Made by a program: the position numbers and the translations under genes
Shown here: piece by piece, positions 1-8,843 of the stretch
Numbering within the stretch: the stretch's first letter is position 1
Layout: each line of letters begins with the position of its first letter
The notes under the pieces: generated by a model
The model's database searches: none
What the model saw: only the letters and a program-made list of their open reading frames with translations
What the model was told of the DNA's origin: nothing
Source of the DNA: Comamonadaceae bacterium
Lineage (GTDB): Bacteria > Pseudomonadota > Gammaproteobacteria > Burkholderiales > Burkholderiaceae_C
Reading direction: 5' to 3'
NCBI GenBank assembly: GCA_027483665.1
Contig: JAIXUC010000023.1
Span: forward strand, 1-64,000
Length of the DNA: 64,000 nucleotides

Positions 1-783
1 CAAACTGCTGTGTGGCCTGACCTCGTTGTAGTCCGTGCGCCAAAGTGCTGCGGCCAGGCGGGCTTGGTGCAAGGTCTGGAACCAGCTCTCGTTCGTATGC
101 TCAACGCGGAATCTGCCGTTGAAGCTCTCGATGAAGCCGTTTTGCATCGGGCGCCCCGGCTGGATCAAGATGTGGCGGGTGCCGGATGCTTGCGCCCACC
201 CCATGAACGCCCGGCTGGTGAATTCCGGGACGTTGTCCGTTCGCACGGCCTGCGGATACCCGCGAAACAGCGCTGCTCGGTCCAGAACCCGCGTGACGTA
301 CTCACGGGAGATAGCGAAGTCCACCGCAATGTCCACGCTCTCGTGGCTGAAGTCGTCGGCCACGGTCAGGTACTTCAGGCGGCGCCCGCCCGAGTGGCTG
401 TCGCTCACAACGTCCATGCTCCAAGCCTCGCTGATTGTCTGCGCCAGTTGCAGCGGCACCCGCTCGTTGACGGGGCGCGCGGCCTTCTTGTGCCGAAGCA
501 GTGCTAGGTTGGCCTGCGGGTAGAGGCGGTACACCCGCTTGCGGTTAGCCGCAGGAGACTGCGCGCCACAGGACGCGTTGCACCGGTAGCCAAAGCGGCG
601 GCGCTCATGGGCAATCTCCACGATCTTTTCGTGCAGATCCTGCGTGGCCTCATTGACCTGCGGTGGATGGTGGTGGCTGTCTCTAAAGAGACCCACAAGC
701 CGGCACGCGTGGCGCTCGGACAGATGGTGCTCGTTGGCCATTCGCCCCACCGCCTCGCGCCTGGCCTGTGGGGCTAGCGCTTT
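1..783 (-). pseudogene. IS3-family transposase OrfB (DDE integrase), partial, out of the usual frame
   Basis: Reading the minus strand in the frame of codon 783-781 gives an uninterrupted integrase-core protein down to base 1, where it leaves the window. Recognisable blocks are SERHACRLVGLFR, HERRRFGYRC, a first catalytic Asp in SMDVVSDSH, a second in RTDN, and the Glu in NGFIESF. OrfB sits in the +1 (equivalently -2) frame relative to OrfA, not the -1 frame used by classical IS3 frameshifting. The usual TDNGPEF block reads TDNVPEF. Both point to a decayed or non-standard copy. The first in-frame ATG is at 741-739. The C-terminus is missing because of the window edge. Confidence 0.7.
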
Positions 784-1048
784 ACCCCCAAACGCTCTTG
801 AGCGCGTGCATGTCCAGATGCGCCTCGGCCAGCAGCCGCTCGAGCTTGGCGCTCTCGGCGTCGAGCTCTCGCAGCCGCTGAGCCTCAGAGACCTGCATGC
901 CGCCGAACTTGGCGCGCCACTTGTAGAACGTCGCACTGCTGAAGTCCCCGCTGCGGCATCCATCCTTGATGGCGAGCCCCGCCTCGGCTTGTCTCAAGAA
1001 CCCAATGATTTGTTCCTCCCCGAATCTGCTCTTCTTGATGTCCGTCAT
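782..1048 (-). CDS. IS3-family transposase OrfA (helix-turn-helix subunit)
   Basis: The 88-residue protein has the usual OrfA layout. A helix-turn-helix lies at about residues 10-45, starting EEQIIGFLRQAEAG and followed by YKWRAKFGGM. A leucine-zipper-like stretch follows at about 50-80 (RLRELDAESAKLERLLAEA). OrfA recognises the inverted repeats and is normally joined to OrfB by ribosomal frameshifting to make the active transposase. Here the stop codon (782-784) comes right after the point where homology runs on into OrfB in another frame. The ATG at 1046-1048 is the natural start. The family assignment is secure from the motifs; activity is not. Confidence 0.88.
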   Translation of the reverse strand: MTDIKKSRFGEEQIIGFLRQAEAGLAIKDGCRSGDFSSATFYKWRAKFGGMQVSEAQRLRELDAESAKLERLLAEAHLDMHALKSVWG

Positions 1049-1130
1049 TCTCCTGACGGTTGACGGATTTGACGATCTTCAGACTGGTACGGCTGGTGGG
1101 GGCAGGTCAGTTCGAGCACACAATCGACGG

Positions 1131-3011
1131 ATGATTTCCACGACTGTGTTGACGATCACCGCTGGCGTTTTGACTTTGGGACGCAACAGCCTGCTCGACC
1201 AAGCAAATTTCTGCCTTCTCGACGGCGAGCGGGTGGGACTGATCGGGCGTAACGGGTGTGGGAAGTCGTCGCTGCTCAAGGTGCTGGCTCGGTGTATGGC
1301 CCTTGACGCAGGTGAGTTGAGTCTGGCAAGAGGCTTGAAGGTGGCTTTCACGCCACAGGATCCAACGTTCGCAGACGGCCTGACCGTTGAGGAAGCCGCG
1401 GCGGCTGGCTGGGCAGAAGTTCGGCAGGCCATTGCTTCGGTCGAGCGTGGAGAAGGCGACCTGTTTGAGCTTGAATCGCAGATAAACACGTGTGACGGCT
1501 GGAATTGGTCAAGACATGTCAAAGAAGTCGTTGGGCAGTTGCAGATTGACCCACATCAACAGGTGGACACGTTGTCAGGCGGAGCGCGAAAGAAGGTGGC
1601 CTTGGCGCAAGCTTTGGCCAGTCGACCAGATGTGCTGCTGCTTGACGAACCTACCAACCATTTAGATCTTGATGCGATCTTGTGGCTTGAAGATCACTTG
1701 CTGAGGTTTCGAGGGTGCGCGGTAGTGGTAACTCACGATCGCAGCTTTCTTAACTCGGTAGCCACGCGCATCGTTGAGCTTGATCGTGGCAGCCTGAAGT
1801 CTTACCCCGGAAACTTCGATGCATACCAAGCACTGAAAGCGGCTGATCTTGAGGCGGAAGCATCGCAAATTGCGAAAGCTGACAAGCTGCAGGCGCGCGA
1901 GGAAATTTGGATTAGACAGGGAGTTGAGGCGCGCCGGACCCGCAGCCAGAGCCGCATTTCACGCCTTGAAGCACTTCGCATCGAGCGCGCAGACCGGCGC
2001 AAGTTGCTTGGCAATGTACGCATGGAAGTTGACCGCGGGGTTCAGTCTGGCAAGGTCGTGGCGGAGCTCGACCAAGTCAGTAAACATTTCGGCGCAACGA
2101 CAGTTGTCGCCGATCTAAGTTGCACGATCCTGCGCGGAGATCGAGTCGGACTGATGGGCCCAAATGGCGCTGGCAAAACCACTTTGATCAGGCTGATGCT
2201 GGGCGAAATTGCACCAGACAAAGGGAACGTCAAGCTAGGCACCAAGTTGACAGTTGCGTACTTTGACCAGCTTCGTCGAGGTCTTGACCTTAAAACGACG
2301 CTCGAAGATTTCGTAAGCCCTGGCAGCGAATGGATCGAGACAGGCACCGTACGCAAACATGTGCGCAGCTACTTGAATGACTTCTTGTTTCAGCCAGATC
2401 GCGCAAAGGCCCTTGTCGACACACTTTCTGGCGGCGAGCGAAACCGGTTGCTGCTGGCGCGTTTGTTCGCGCAACCAGCCAATGTGTTGGTCCTTGATGA
2501 ACCAACCAATGACTTGGACATCGACACCCTCGACATGCTCGAAGAGATGCTTGCGAACTACGCCGGCACAGTTTTTATCGTGAGCCACGACAGGACGTTT
2601 TTGAACCAAGTGGTGACCAGCACTTTGGTTGCACAAGGGTCGGGGCGTTGGCTTGAATTTGAAGGCAATGTGCGTGATTGGCAAATGCAATCACAGCGAC
2701 AGCCAGTAACGCCGATTTCAACGGAACCAACGAGACCACCGTCAGTTGATGGACAAGACAACAAGCGGCCGGCCAAGACCAAAGACCGTCAAAAACTCAG
2801 CTACAAAGAGCAACAGGAATTGACCCAGGTTCCGCAACGGATAGAACAACTAGAACATGAACAACGCGTCATTCGCGAGGCTCTGGCCGACGGCAGTGTG
2901 TTTGCGAAGGATCGCCTTCGGGCGCAGACGCTCAGTCAGCGCGACCAAGCCATCGAAGAGGAGTTGCTGGAAGCACTCGAGCGCTGGGAGGCCTTAAGCG
3001 CCCGCTCGTGA
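1131..3011 (+). CDS. uup: ABC-F family ATPase, Uup-like (ribosome/nucleic-acid associated)
   Basis: A 626-residue protein with two ATP-binding cassettes and no membrane segments, as in ABC-F proteins that act on ribosomes. Walker A motifs are GRNGCGKS (about 39-46) and GPNGAGKT (about 343-350). Signatures are LSGGARKK (about 147) and LSGGERNR (about 433), and each cassette has LLDEPTNH/LDEPTND. The linker carries WIRQGVEARRTRSQSR, typical of Uup. The C-terminal 80 residues are charged and coiled-coil-like (KLSYKEQQEL onward), the Uup DNA-binding tail. An open frame extends upstream to 966 but that part is IS sequence; the ATG at 1131 starts the conserved domain. No clear Shine-Dalgarno precedes it. 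Base composition is visibly less GC-rich than in the flagellar genes. It is convergent with cheB. Confidence 0.9.
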   Translation: MISTTVLTITAGVLTLGRNSLLDQANFCLLDGERVGLIGRNGCGKSSLLKVLARCMALDAGELSLARGLKVAFTPQDPTFADGLTVEEAAAAGWAEVRQAIASVERGEGDLFELESQINTCDGWNWSRHVKEVVGQLQIDPHQQVDTLSGGARKKVALAQALASRPDVLLLDEPTNHLDLDAILWLEDHLLRFRGCAVVVTHDRSFLNSVATRIVELDRGSLKSYPGNFDAYQALKAADLEAEASQIAKADKLQAREEIWIRQGVEARRTRSQSRISRLEALRIERADRRKLLGNVRMEVDRGVQSGKVVAELDQVSKHFGATTVVADLSCTILRGDRVGLMGPNGAGKTTLIRLMLGEIAPDKGNVKLGTKLTVAYFDQLRRGLDLKTTLEDFVSPGSEWIETGTVRKHVRSYLNDFLFQPDRAKALVDTLSGGERNRLLLARLFAQPANVLVLDEPTNDLDIDTLDMLEEMLANYAGTVFIVSHDRTFLNQVVTSTLVAQGSGRWLEFEGNVRDWQMQSQRQPVTPISTEPTRPPSVDGQDNKRPAKTKDRQKLSYKEQQELTQVPQRIEQLEHEQRVIREALADGSVFAKDRLRAQTLSQRDQAIEEELLEALERWEALSARS

Positions 3012-3032
3012 AGACGTGTCGCGTAGCGTCTT
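3011..3032 (+). terminator. Weak candidate terminator after the ABC-F gene
   Basis: Arms AAGACG (3011-3016) and CGTCTT (3027-3032) can pair around a 10-base loop immediately after the stop codon and are followed by GTTGGGG. The stem is short and the T tract poor, so this is a tentative call for the convergent uup/cheB junction. Confidence 0.3.
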
Positions 3033-3067
3033 GTTGGGGCAGCGTCGCTGACCACGCTCTGTTCACA

Positions 3068-4165
3068 TCAGATGCGGTGTAGCACCCGGTCTCCGAGAGA
3101 CCCAAGACGGCTGATCAAAGCCGGTGCTATTTGCTGCAAAGGCAAAACCTCATGAACAGCACCGCATGCGATAGCTTCTCGTGGCATGCCAAACACCACA
3201 CAGCTTGCTTCGTCCTGCGCGTAGTTGTAGCTGCCAGCCTCCCGCATTTCCAACATCGCACGGGCACCGTCGTTGCCCATGCCCGTGAGCATGATCCCGA
3301 ATGCATTCCGACCGGCCACCCGAGCGACTGATCTGAAAAGTACTTCGACCGAGGGGCGATGTCGGTTCACTGGATCGCCGTCTTCGACCACAGCCACATA
3401 GTTGGCGCCGCTGCGGTCCACCCGAAAATGATGACCGCCCGGTGCAATGTAAGCATGGCCGGGCAGCACGCGTTCGCCATGGCTCGCCTCCTTCACGGCA
3501 ATCTGGCACAAGCCATTTAAACGCGCAGCAAAGCTGGTCGTGAATCCAGGCGGCATGTGTTGCGTGATGACGACCGCAGGTGAAACGGCCGGCATGTGGA
3601 TGAGGACTTCCTTAATCGCTTCGGTGCCACCCGTTGAAGCACCAATTGCGATCAGCTTTTCTGTCGACACCCGGCTCAGCAAGGCACTGGCCAGTGGAGG
3701 AGTCGGCGCCGAAGACTGAGGGCCATGGGGTTGCACCAGCGAAGGGTTTGTGCTTCTGCGCAAGCGCACTTGTGATGCAACCCGAATCTTGTCGACGATC
3801 TGCGCGGCCAGCTCGTTGATCCCGTCGGCAACACCGATGCGCGGCTTCGAAACGAAATCGACTGCACCCAACTCCAGTGCTTTCAACGTGACCTCCGCGC
3901 CGCGCTCGGTCAAGGTCGAGATCATCACCACCGGCATGGGGCGCAGTCGCATCAACCTCGAGAGGAAATCCAAGCCATCCATGCGGGGCATTTCCACGTC
4001 AAGGGTGATCACGTCTGGGTTGAGTTCGCGAATCATTTCCCGCGCGATCAGGGGATCGTTGGCTGTGCCCACACACACCATGTCGGTCTGGCGATTGATG
4101 ATTTCAGCCAGCAGGCTTCGCACCAAAGCCGAGTCATCGACCACGACCACTTTGATCTTTTCCAT
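3068..4165 (-). CDS. cheB: Chemotaxis protein-glutamate methylesterase/deamidase CheB
   Basis: A 365-residue response regulator that removes methyl groups from chemoreceptor glutamates once phosphorylated by CheA. The receiver domain (1-120) has acidic D10/D11 and phospho-acceptor D56 in TLDVEMP. The esterase domain (about 170-350) shows the triad: Ser in GASTGGTEA, His in [10 protein letters not shown] and Asp in GMGNDGA. The length matches the family. The start chosen is the ATG at 4165, with a GAGGTGAG ribosome site just upstream; a longer open frame extends into cheD but has no homology. It is the last gene of the che operon, 13 bases after cheD. Confidence 0.96.
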   Translation of the reverse strand: MEKIKVVVVDDSALVRSLLAEIINRQTDMVCVGTANDPLIAREMIRELNPDVITLDVEMPRMDGLDFLSRLMRLRPMPVVMISTLTERGAEVTLKALELGAVDFVSKPRIGVADGINELAAQIVDKIRVASQVRLRRSTNPSLVQPHGPQSSAPTPPLASALLSRVSTEKLIAIGASTGGTEAIKEVLIHMPAVSPAVVITQHMPPGFTTSFAARLNGLCQIAVKEASHGERVLPGHAYIAPGGHHFRVDRSGANYVAVVEDGDPVNRHRPSVEVLFRSVARVAGRNAFGIMLTGMGNDGARAMLEMREAGSYNYAQDEASCVVFGMPREAIACGAVHEVLPLQQIAPALISRLGSLGDRVLHRI

Positions 4166-4178
4166 GCTCACCTCAAAC

Positions 4179-4838
4179 TCAGAACAGATCCACAGACCCG
4201 CCGGCTGTAGAGCGCGCCACGGTCGCGGCATTGCCCTTTCGCTCTTGCGCGACAAGCTCCTCTGGGTGGGAGTGGGCAAGTCTCTTGACCAGCGCCTTTC
4301 CGGTAACCGGAAAAAAGCAGACTTTGCGCGGGTAGATGTCCAAGACGTCTTTTGACACCACCGGGATGCGCTCGGTCTGCAGGTAATCGATGACAAACTG
4401 CGTGTTGCGCTCCCCCACATTCATGGTGGTGAAGGAGTGCATGACCTGCGCGCCGCCAAAGATCTTGGCTTGCATTGATTCGCGCCGCGCGCCACTTTTG
4501 AGCATCTCATTGATCAACAGCTCCATGGCGTAAGAGCCATAGCGCCCAAACGCGTCCATGCTGTCGCCATCAGGCAGCATGAAATGGTTCATGCCGCCGA
4601 CTTTCGCCTTGCCGTCCCACAAACAGGCAGCAATGCACGAGCCCAGCACGGTCATGATGACCAAGTCTTCGCCAGTCATGAAGTACTCGCCAGGCAACAC
4701 CTTGACGGCCTCGTACTGGAAATGGTGGTCAAAGAAGAAAAAGGACGCTTCACCGGGCTTGCGCTGTACGGCTTTCAGCGCCTGGATGCGCGCTGCGCGC
4801 TGCACAGGGCTAAGACTTGCTGTGGGAGACATGTTCAT
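4179..4838 (-). CDS. cheD: Chemoreceptor glutamine deamidase CheD
   Basis: A 219-residue CheD. It converts specific receptor glutamines to glutamates and can bind other Che proteins. The core has [19 protein letters not shown] with the catalytic Cys, then the His in [11 protein letters not shown], the conserved deamidase pair. KIFGGAQVM and GERN.QFV are also present. ATG codons at 4838 and 4832 fit the usual CheD N-terminus; a GTG at 4889 would add 17 residues and cannot be excluded. It sits between cheR and cheB. The C-terminus ends GGSVDLF, strikingly like the tail of the CheZ-like protein of the same operon (see findings). Confidence 0.94.
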   Translation of the reverse strand: MNMSPTASLSPVQRAARIQALKAVQRKPGEASFFFFDHHFQYEAVKVLPGEYFMTGEDLVIMTVLGSCIAACLWDGKAKVGGMNHFMLPDGDSMDAFGRYGSYAMELLINEMLKSGARRESMQAKIFGGAQVMHSFTTMNVGERNTQFVIDYLQTERIPVVSKDVLDIYPRKVCFFPVTGKALVKRLAHSHPEELVAQERKGNAATVARSTAGGSVDLF

Positions 4839-4895
4839 GAGCGTTGGGCGGGCGCGACCCCGCAGCAGCAGCACATCATCAAGCGACACCCGCTG

Positions 4896-5750
4896 TCAAC
4901 GGCGTTCATAAACAGTCTTGCCCTTTAGGGTGAACAGATCCTTGGACTCGGTGAAGTTTTCTGCGTGGCCCACGCACAGCAATCCTCCTGGTTTGAGCAC
5001 CTTGTGGATTCGCTCAAGCACGCGTCGTTGAGTTTGCGCGTCGAAGTAAATCATCACGTTGCGACAGAACACCACGTCGAAGGGTTCACGAAAAGGCCAG
5101 TCGTCTTTGATCAGGTTGACGATCAGGAATTCGACGGCCCGTGGCAACTCGGGCTTCACGCGAATGAGGCCATCGTTAGCGCCCTTACCACGCATGAAAA
5201 ACCGCTTCATGCGCTCTTGGCTGAGCCCTTTCACATTTTCCAGACGGTAGACACCTTGACGGGCGGTCGCGAGCACTTTGGAGTCGATATCGCTGGCCCA
5301 CAAACTGAACGAAGCGTTGGCGCCTAAAGCCTCGTGCGCCGTCATGACGATGGAGTAAGGCTCTTCGCCGGTGGAGGCCGCGCTGCACCACACCCGCCAC
5401 GGCGTACCCGTGGGTTTACTGCGCAGGTGCGAGGCAAGCAGCTCGAAATGGTGTTGCTCGCGAAAAAACGAGGTGAGGTTGGTGGTGAGCGCATTCACAA
5501 ACTCTTGCCACTCTGGACCGTCATGGCCCTCGAGCCAAGATAAATACCCGCGGAAACTATCGTGGCCTGTTTCGCGCAGCCGCCTAGACAGGCGGCTGTA
5601 GACCATGGCGTGTTTGCCGTCGTGCAGGCTGATTCCGGCCTTTTGGTAGATCAGGGACTGAACGCGTTCGAAGTCAGCGTTGGTCCACTCAAATTCCCGC
5701 CCCTGGGCCAACGGCCCGTTGGTGCTTTGCATATCACTGATCTGATTCAC
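4896..5750 (-). CDS. cheR: Chemotaxis protein methyltransferase CheR
   Basis: The protein (284 residues from the GTG) methylates receptor glutamates using S-adenosylmethionine. It has the N-terminal all-helical CheR domain (about 20-85) and a C-terminal methyltransferase domain with VWCSAASTGEEPYS (SAM site) and FCRNVMIYFD. The start is a GTG at 5750 preceded by GGGGCTGA inside the end of cheW, giving a 17-base overlap. An ATG at 5732, one base after the cheW stop, is the alternative. Close packing with cheW and cheD shows one transcription unit. No tetratricopeptide extension is present. Confidence 0.95.
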   Translation of the reverse strand: MNQISDMQSTNGPLAQGREFEWTNADFERVQSLIYQKAGISLHDGKHAMVYSRLSRRLRETGHDSFRGYLSWLEGHDGPEWQEFVNALTTNLTSFFREQHHFELLASHLRSKPTGTPWRVWCSAASTGEEPYSIVMTAHEALGANASFSLWASDIDSKVLATARQGVYRLENVKGLSQERMKRFFMRGKGANDGLIRVKPELPRAVEFLIVNLIKDDWPFREPFDVVFCRNVMIYFDAQTQRRVLERIHKVLKPGGLLCVGHAENFTESKDLFTLKGKTVYERR

Positions 5751-6222
5751 TCAGCCCCATTTCGGGCGCTGCCATCATTTTTTCGATGTCCAGCAGGATC
5801 AGCATCCGGTCGCCCACCGCACCCAGGCCATCGATGCAACTGTTGTCGATGATGCTGTCCAGGTCGGGCGCCGTGCGTTTGTGCTCTTCGCCCAGTTGCA
5901 TCACGTCGCTCACCGAATCGACCACGATACCCACGACGCGCGCTTTCAGGTTGAGGATGACGACGACTGTGAATCCGTTGTACTCCGCCTTCTCGCAGTT
6001 GAAGCGCAAGCGCATATCAACAATCGGAATGATGGTGCCACGCAGATTGACAACACCCTTGATGAAATGCGGCGCGTTAGCAATTCGAGTGGGCGGCTCA
6101 TAGCCCCTGATTTCCTGCACCTTCAGGATGTCGATGCCGTATTCCTCGCGATCCAGTCTGAATGTGAGGTACTCGCGCGTTGCGCCTGGGGCTGTTGTTG
6201 CCGTGGCATCTAAACCGTTCAT
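5734..6222 (-). CDS. cheW: Chemotaxis coupling protein CheW
   Basis: A 162-residue scaffold that links CheA to chemoreceptors. It is a single CheW/SH3-like domain with EYLTFRLDREEYGIDI, the block VQEIRGYEPPTRI, and GVVNLRGTIIPIVDMRLRF, all typical of the family. The C-terminus has a short extension (MGLSESDQ). A GAGGAG ribosome site lies about six bases before the ATG. It follows cheA by about 50 bases and overlaps cheR. Confidence 0.97.
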   Translation of the reverse strand: MNGLDATATTAPGATREYLTFRLDREEYGIDILKVQEIRGYEPPTRIANAPHFIKGVVNLRGTIIPIVDMRLRFNCEKAEYNGFTVVVILNLKARVVGIVVDSVSDVMQLGEEHKRTAPDLDSIIDNSCIDGLGAVGDRMLILLDIEKMMAAPEMGLSESDQ

Positions 6223-6273
6223 GCTGTCTCCTCGTGGTCTTGGTGGGTCTGCTGCTCAACGAGCCAGCCTTGT

Positions 6274-8394
6274 TCAGTGTCTAGACCTGCGCACCAGAGA
6301 AATGGTGTCCAGAATCAAAGCGACTTTGCCGTCGCCCAAGATCGTGGCGCCCGACACGTTAGCCACCTTTCTGTAATTGGATTCCAGGTTTTTCACCACC
6401 ACTTGGTGCTGCCCGAGCAACTCATCAACGAGCAGCGCCACCCGCGAGCCCTCGGACTCCACCACCACCATGATGTTGCTGGACTTGTCCAAGTCGAAGC
6501 GCGGCACACCAAACACCTTCTCCAATTCGATGACCGGCATGAATTCGTCGCGCACCTTCACCAAACGGGCACCCTGCCCCACGGTGCTGACTGTGTCTTT
6601 GTCCACTTGGAAAGACTCCACCACGGAGGACAGCGGCAAGATGTAGACCTCTTCGCCCACACCCACCGACATCCCATCCATGATGGCTAAAGTCAGAGGC
6701 AGACGAACCGACACGCGCATGCCAAAGCCCTCCGCGGAATCGATCTCGACTGTGCCATTGAGTGCCGTGATGTTGCGCTTGACCACGTCCATACCGACGC
6801 CGCGGCCCGACACATCGGTAACCACATCGGCAGTCGAAAAACCAGGCGCAAAGATGAGCTGCCAAACGTCTTGGTCGGACATGTTGTCGGAGACTTCCAG
6901 CCCCCGCTCTTTCGCCTTCTGCAAGATCTTGTCGCGCGACATGCCACGCCCGTCGTCCCGCACTTCGATCACGATGCTGCCGCCTTGATGCTGCGCAGAC
7001 AAGGTGATGGTGCCGTGCTCGCTCTTGCCCTTGGCAAGTCGATCTGCGGGCATCTCGATGCCGTGGTCGCAGCTGTTTCGAACCAAATGGGTCAGAGGGT
7101 CCGTGATTTTTTCGACCAAGCCCTTGTCCAGCTCGGTGGCCTCGCCCTGCGTGACGAACTCGACCTTTTTACCCAGCTTGCCCGCCAGGTCACGCAGCAT
7201 GCGCGGAAAGCGGCTGAAAACGATGGACATGGGGATCATGCGAATCGACATGACCGATTCCTGCAGGTCACGCGTGTTGCGGTCCAAGTCGGCCAGGCCG
7301 GCCATGAGTTGTTGGTTCTCCACCGGGTCCAGCGTGCGGCTGTTCTGCGCCAGCATGGCCTGTGTGATCACCAACTCACCCACCAAATTGATGAGTTGGT
7401 CGACCTTGTTGACCGCGACCCGAATGGTGGTGGCCTCTTGCTGGGCTTGGCTGGCCGCCTTGGCTTCGGGCTTGGCGGCCAACTTGACTTCGGCCACTGC
7501 GGGCGGCGCCACCGCCACAGCGGCTTCCGAGCCACTGCCAGCCGCGCCTGGCGCGCCTGGCGCGTCGTCGAAAAACCCAAAAGAAGCTTCGCGCGCTGCG
7601 GGCTTGGGCTGAACGGGCGGTGCAGCAGCAGCCGGCTCGGTCAACACGACTTGATCGCGCGACACATGGAAAGTCATCAAGTCAAGCAACTCGCTGTGGC
7701 TGCTGGTGGTTTGCACCAGAAACACGCGAGAAGCCGCCTCGGGCGCGGACTCGCTGACGATGCGGCCAAGGCCTGCGATGTCGCGGAACAAGTCGCGAAC
7801 AGGGTCTGCCAGCTCTGGACGAGACAGGCCCTGGATGCGAATTTCCACATCGCGCATCGCCATCACCTGCGAAGCTGCAGGCATGCCAGCCGGTGGTGCC
7901 GTTTGTGGTGCAGGTGCAGGCGGCGGCGCTGCAACGATCGGCTGTACGACAGCCACGGCAGCGGGCGCTGCGTCACTGCCGCTCGCCAGCGCGCCAATGC
8001 GCTGAACTAGGGCGGTGGTTGAAGGGGCTGAACTGGCCGTGCCCTGGTGCACCGCCAGCAGGTCTTTCAAGGCATCGGCCGACTCCAACAAGACATCCAC
8101 CATGGGCGCAGTGGGCTGAAGTTCGTGGCGGCGCAGCTTGTCGAGCAGGGACTCCATCTGATGGGTCAGCTCGGCCACATCGGCAAAGCCAAACGTGGCA
8201 GCACCGCCTTTGATGGAGTGGGCGCAGCGGAAGATGGCGTTGAGCTCCTCGTCGTCGGCGGCCTCGACATCGAGGGCCAGCAACATTTGCTCCATCTGGT
8301 CGAGGTTTTCTCCCGCTTCTTCAAAGAAGATTTGGTAGAACTGACTCAGGTCGATATCGCCGCCAACGCCGCTCTCTTGATGGGTGTCTGCCAT
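6274..8394 (-). CDS. cheA: Chemotaxis sensor histidine kinase CheA
   Basis: A 706-residue cytoplasmic kinase that phosphorylates CheY and CheB. The N-terminal HPt domain carries H59 in CAHSIKGGAATFGF. A Pro/Ala-rich linker and a CheY/CheB-binding-like region (about 200-290) follow. Next come the dimerisation domain (VDQLINLVGELVITQ), the HATPase domain (LVRNSCDHGIEMP, DDGRGM, GRGVGMDVV) and the C-terminal CheW-like domain. The start is the ATG at 8394, about six bases after AGGAG; an upstream in-frame extension into cheY is rejected. It is preceded by cheY and followed by cheW. Confidence 0.97.
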   Translation of the reverse strand: MADTHQESGVGGDIDLSQFYQIFFEEAGENLDQMEQMLLALDVEAADDEELNAIFRCAHSIKGGAATFGFADVAELTHQMESLLDKLRRHELQPTAPMVDVLLESADALKDLLAVHQGTASSAPSTTALVQRIGALASGSDAAPAAVAVVQPIVAAPPPAPAPQTAPPAGMPAASQVMAMRDVEIRIQGLSRPELADPVRDLFRDIAGLGRIVSESAPEAASRVFLVQTTSSHSELLDLMTFHVSRDQVVLTEPAAAAPPVQPKPAAREASFGFFDDAPGAPGAAGSGSEAAVAVAPPAVAEVKLAAKPEAKAASQAQQEATTIRVAVNKVDQLINLVGELVITQAMLAQNSRTLDPVENQQLMAGLADLDRNTRDLQESVMSIRMIPMSIVFSRFPRMLRDLAGKLGKKVEFVTQGEATELDKGLVEKITDPLTHLVRNSCDHGIEMPADRLAKGKSEHGTITLSAQHQGGSIVIEVRDDGRGMSRDKILQKAKERGLEVSDNMSDQDVWQLIFAPGFSTADVVTDVSGRGVGMDVVKRNITALNGTVEIDSAEGFGMRVSVRLPLTLAIMDGMSVGVGEEVYILPLSSVVESFQVDKDTVSTVGQGARLVKVRDEFMPVIELEKVFGVPRFDLDKSSNIMVVVESEGSRVALLVDELLGQHQVVVKNLESNYRKVANVSGATILGDGKVALILDTISLVRRSRH

Positions 8395-8443
8395 GGCCTG
8401 CTCCTGTTTGTGTTTGTCGTTTGAACCTAGACGCAGGCCAGAT

Positions 8444-8806
8444 TCAGCGAATGACCTTTTGAATGACTTCCAGCAAGCGGTTGGGGTCAAAAGGCTTGAC
8501 CAGCCAGCCCGTTGCCCCAGCCGCCTTGCCGGCTTGCTTCATTTGATCGCTCGACTCGGTGGTCAGGATCAAGATGGGCGTGGTCTTGAACTGCGGGTGC
8601 TCGCGCAGCTTGCGCGTCAAACCCAAGCCATCCATGCGTGGCATGTTCTGGTCGGTCAGCACCAAGTCGATGGGCTGCAATTGCGCCTTCTCGAGGGCAT
8701 CTTGGCCGTCTACAGCCTCGATCACGTGGTAGCCAGCGCTGATGAGTGTGAACGACACCATCTTGCGCATGGAAGCAGAGTCATCGACGGCGAGGATTGA
8801 GCGCAT
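8444..8806 (-). CDS. cheY: Chemotaxis response regulator CheY (operon copy)
   Basis: A 120-residue single receiver domain with acidic pair D8/D9, phospho-acceptor D52 in LTDQNMP, Thr in ILTTESS and Lys in WLVKPFDPNRL. It is diverged from the second CheY at 42003-42392, which is closer to enterobacterial CheY, and resembles the CheY found next to cheA in multi-CheY bacteria. It may act as a phosphate sink or in adaptation rather than binding FliM; that is inference. The ATG at 8806 is chosen because the longer frame upstream has no homology. It lies between the CheZ-like gene and cheA. Confidence 0.94.
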   Translation of the reverse strand: MRSILAVDDSASMRKMVSFTLISAGYHVIEAVDGQDALEKAQLQPIDLVLTDQNMPRMDGLGLTRKLREHPQFKTTPILILTTESSDQMKQAGKAAGATGWLVKPFDPNRLLEVIQKVIR

Positions 8807-8843
8807 GGCGTTGATTTTCCTGAACTTGGGGTGATGTGAGGTC

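Larger units (their letters stand above)
1..1109 (-). mobile_element. IS3-family insertion sequence, orfA end, truncated by window edge
   Basis: Minus-strand transposase genes orfA and orfB lie inside this stretch. Upstream of orfA the minus strand begins TGACCTGCCCCCACC at base 1109, which has the TG-start and C-rich look of an IS3-family terminal inverted repeat (about 1080-1109). The other end lies beyond base 1, so target-site duplication cannot be checked. The element ends 21 bases before the ATG of the neighbouring ABC-F gene, so it probably cut off or replaced that gene's original promoter region. Confidence 0.85.

Noticed and set aside
782..786. Normal programmed -1 frameshift joining OrfA and OrfB
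   Set aside because: The downstream frame is +1 (or -2) relative to OrfA, so a standard -1 slip would not reach it.
966..1130. N-terminal extension of the ABC-F protein back to base 966
   Set aside because: These 55 codons lie within the IS end and opposite its orfA; the conserved ABC domain starts at the ATG at 1131.
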